A stretch of 32,204 nucleotides of DNA from an uncultured Armatimonadota bacterium (lineage in GTDB: Bacteria; Armatimonadota; Fimbriimonadia; Fimbriimonadales; Fimbriimonadaceae), in the NCBI GenBank assembly GCA_903904815.1, contig CAIVDU010000113.1, positions 1 to 32,204 on the forward strand, written 5' to 3'. The notes below the pieces were generated by a model that saw only the letters and a list, made by a program, of their open reading frames with translations, was not told where the DNA came from and did no database searches. The position numbers were made by a program, and so were the translations under genes. This document shows, piece by piece, positions 31,866 through 32,204 of this stretch (positions within the stretch are counted from its first letter, which is position 1; every line of letters begins with the position of its first letter).

Positions 31866-32204
31866 AGAGACTTAAAGGGTTGGCAGATTGCAGTGAGCAG
31901 TTTGCCATGACACTCCCCACCGATGGCTGCTGGCTATTCGTGAAGAAATCCAAGCCCCGTAGAGACAATCTCAAAACCCCAGACGTAGTCTCACTGCCCC
32001 CTCTCCTGCAGCGAAGCGCACGCGGGAGAGGGTGGGGAGGGTCAATTTTAACCTGCGTCGCGAAGCGACACCCCGAAATCAAATTGTTTGGCGCCGTATT
32101 TGGTGGCTTGCTCTGGGTTTTAAGATTGTCTGCGTAGGCGGAGAATGATTCGTGTCTCCGCAGTCCACCGACTGGCTTGTCAGCGGGCCCTCACTCCACA
32201 GGAA
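31866..32204. other. Palindrome-rich non-coding sequence after rnpB
   Basis: No supported gene lies here. It holds a repeat related to 168-185 (31882-31905, minus strand). It also holds a hairpin with arms CCCTCTCC (31999-32006) and GGAGAGGG (32025-32032), a GTCGC-GAA-GCGAC hairpin (32057-32069), and GCGGAGA / TCTCCGC arms (32138-32144 and 32155-32161). The frame opened by ATG 32147 reads to the edge, but the ATG sits in the last hairpin loop and gives only 19 codons, so I do not call it. Confidence 0.5.

Noticed and set aside
32147-32204. Possible gene start at the right edge (MIRVSAVHRL...)
   Set aside because: Only 19 codons are visible, and the ATG lies in the loop of a 7-bp hairpin with poor ribosome-site spacing.

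Overview
The window reads like a chromosomal segment of a Gram-negative, free-living bacterium outside the Proteobacteria. My best guess is Armatimonadota (Fimbriimonadia-like). The reasons are a UBact/Dop/proteasome-beta cluster (the Gram-negative version of the Pup-proteasome system), a PEP-CTERM sorted protein, an outer-membrane beta-barrel protein, and many genes with a -10-like box about 6 nt before the start codon and no Shine-Dalgarno. The phylum is inferred from gene content, not proven. No phage, CRISPR array or tRNA was recognised. RNase P RNA is present near the right edge.

Layout. 1-141: end of an IS481-type insertion sequence running off the left edge. 220-1383: purK. 1559-3193 (minus): fabI followed by a glutamate formimidoyltransferase gene. 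3277-7277: secreted GH172/DUF2961-like protein, Gfo/Idh/MocA oxidoreductase and aldo/keto reductase, a plausible sugar-processing group. 7278-7707: non-coding, with a hairpin, a MITE-like repeat and an inverted repeat. 7708-11624: secreted HEAT-like protein with duplicated WW..WW motifs, then a secreted M1 aminopeptidase. 11719-12645: LDH-like malate dehydrogenase with a strong terminator. 12715-16139 (minus): yceD-plsX-fabH fatty-acid/phospholipid genes, then a PEP-CTERM protein with its own promoter. 16328-20324: promoter, lipoprotein, dop, ubact, prcB and terminator, with all three gene junctions overlapping by 4 nt (ATGA). 20342-20875 (minus): outer-membrane protein. 21003-23657: isochorismatase-family hydrolase and S9 peptidase. 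24002-28117: metG, a degenerate GGDEF protein and an M48/HtpX-like protease. 28122-31460 (minus): a tightly overlapping operon of membrane cyclase-like protein, lipB, rnhB and yraN. 31548-31865: rnpB. 31866-32204: palindrome-rich non-coding sequence.

The most notable region is the lipoprotein-dop-ubact-prcB operon. It encodes a Pup-like protein modifier ending in Gln, the Dop-type enzyme expected to deamidate or remove it, and a proteasome beta subunit with intact Thr/Asp/Lys active-site residues. An unknown secreted lipoprotein is co-translated at the front. The ligase (PafA), the alpha subunit and the ATPase ring are not in this window. Other notable points are a recurrent leaderless-promoter signature and two signalling proteins (a class III cyclase-like and a GGDEF protein) that have lost canonical residues.
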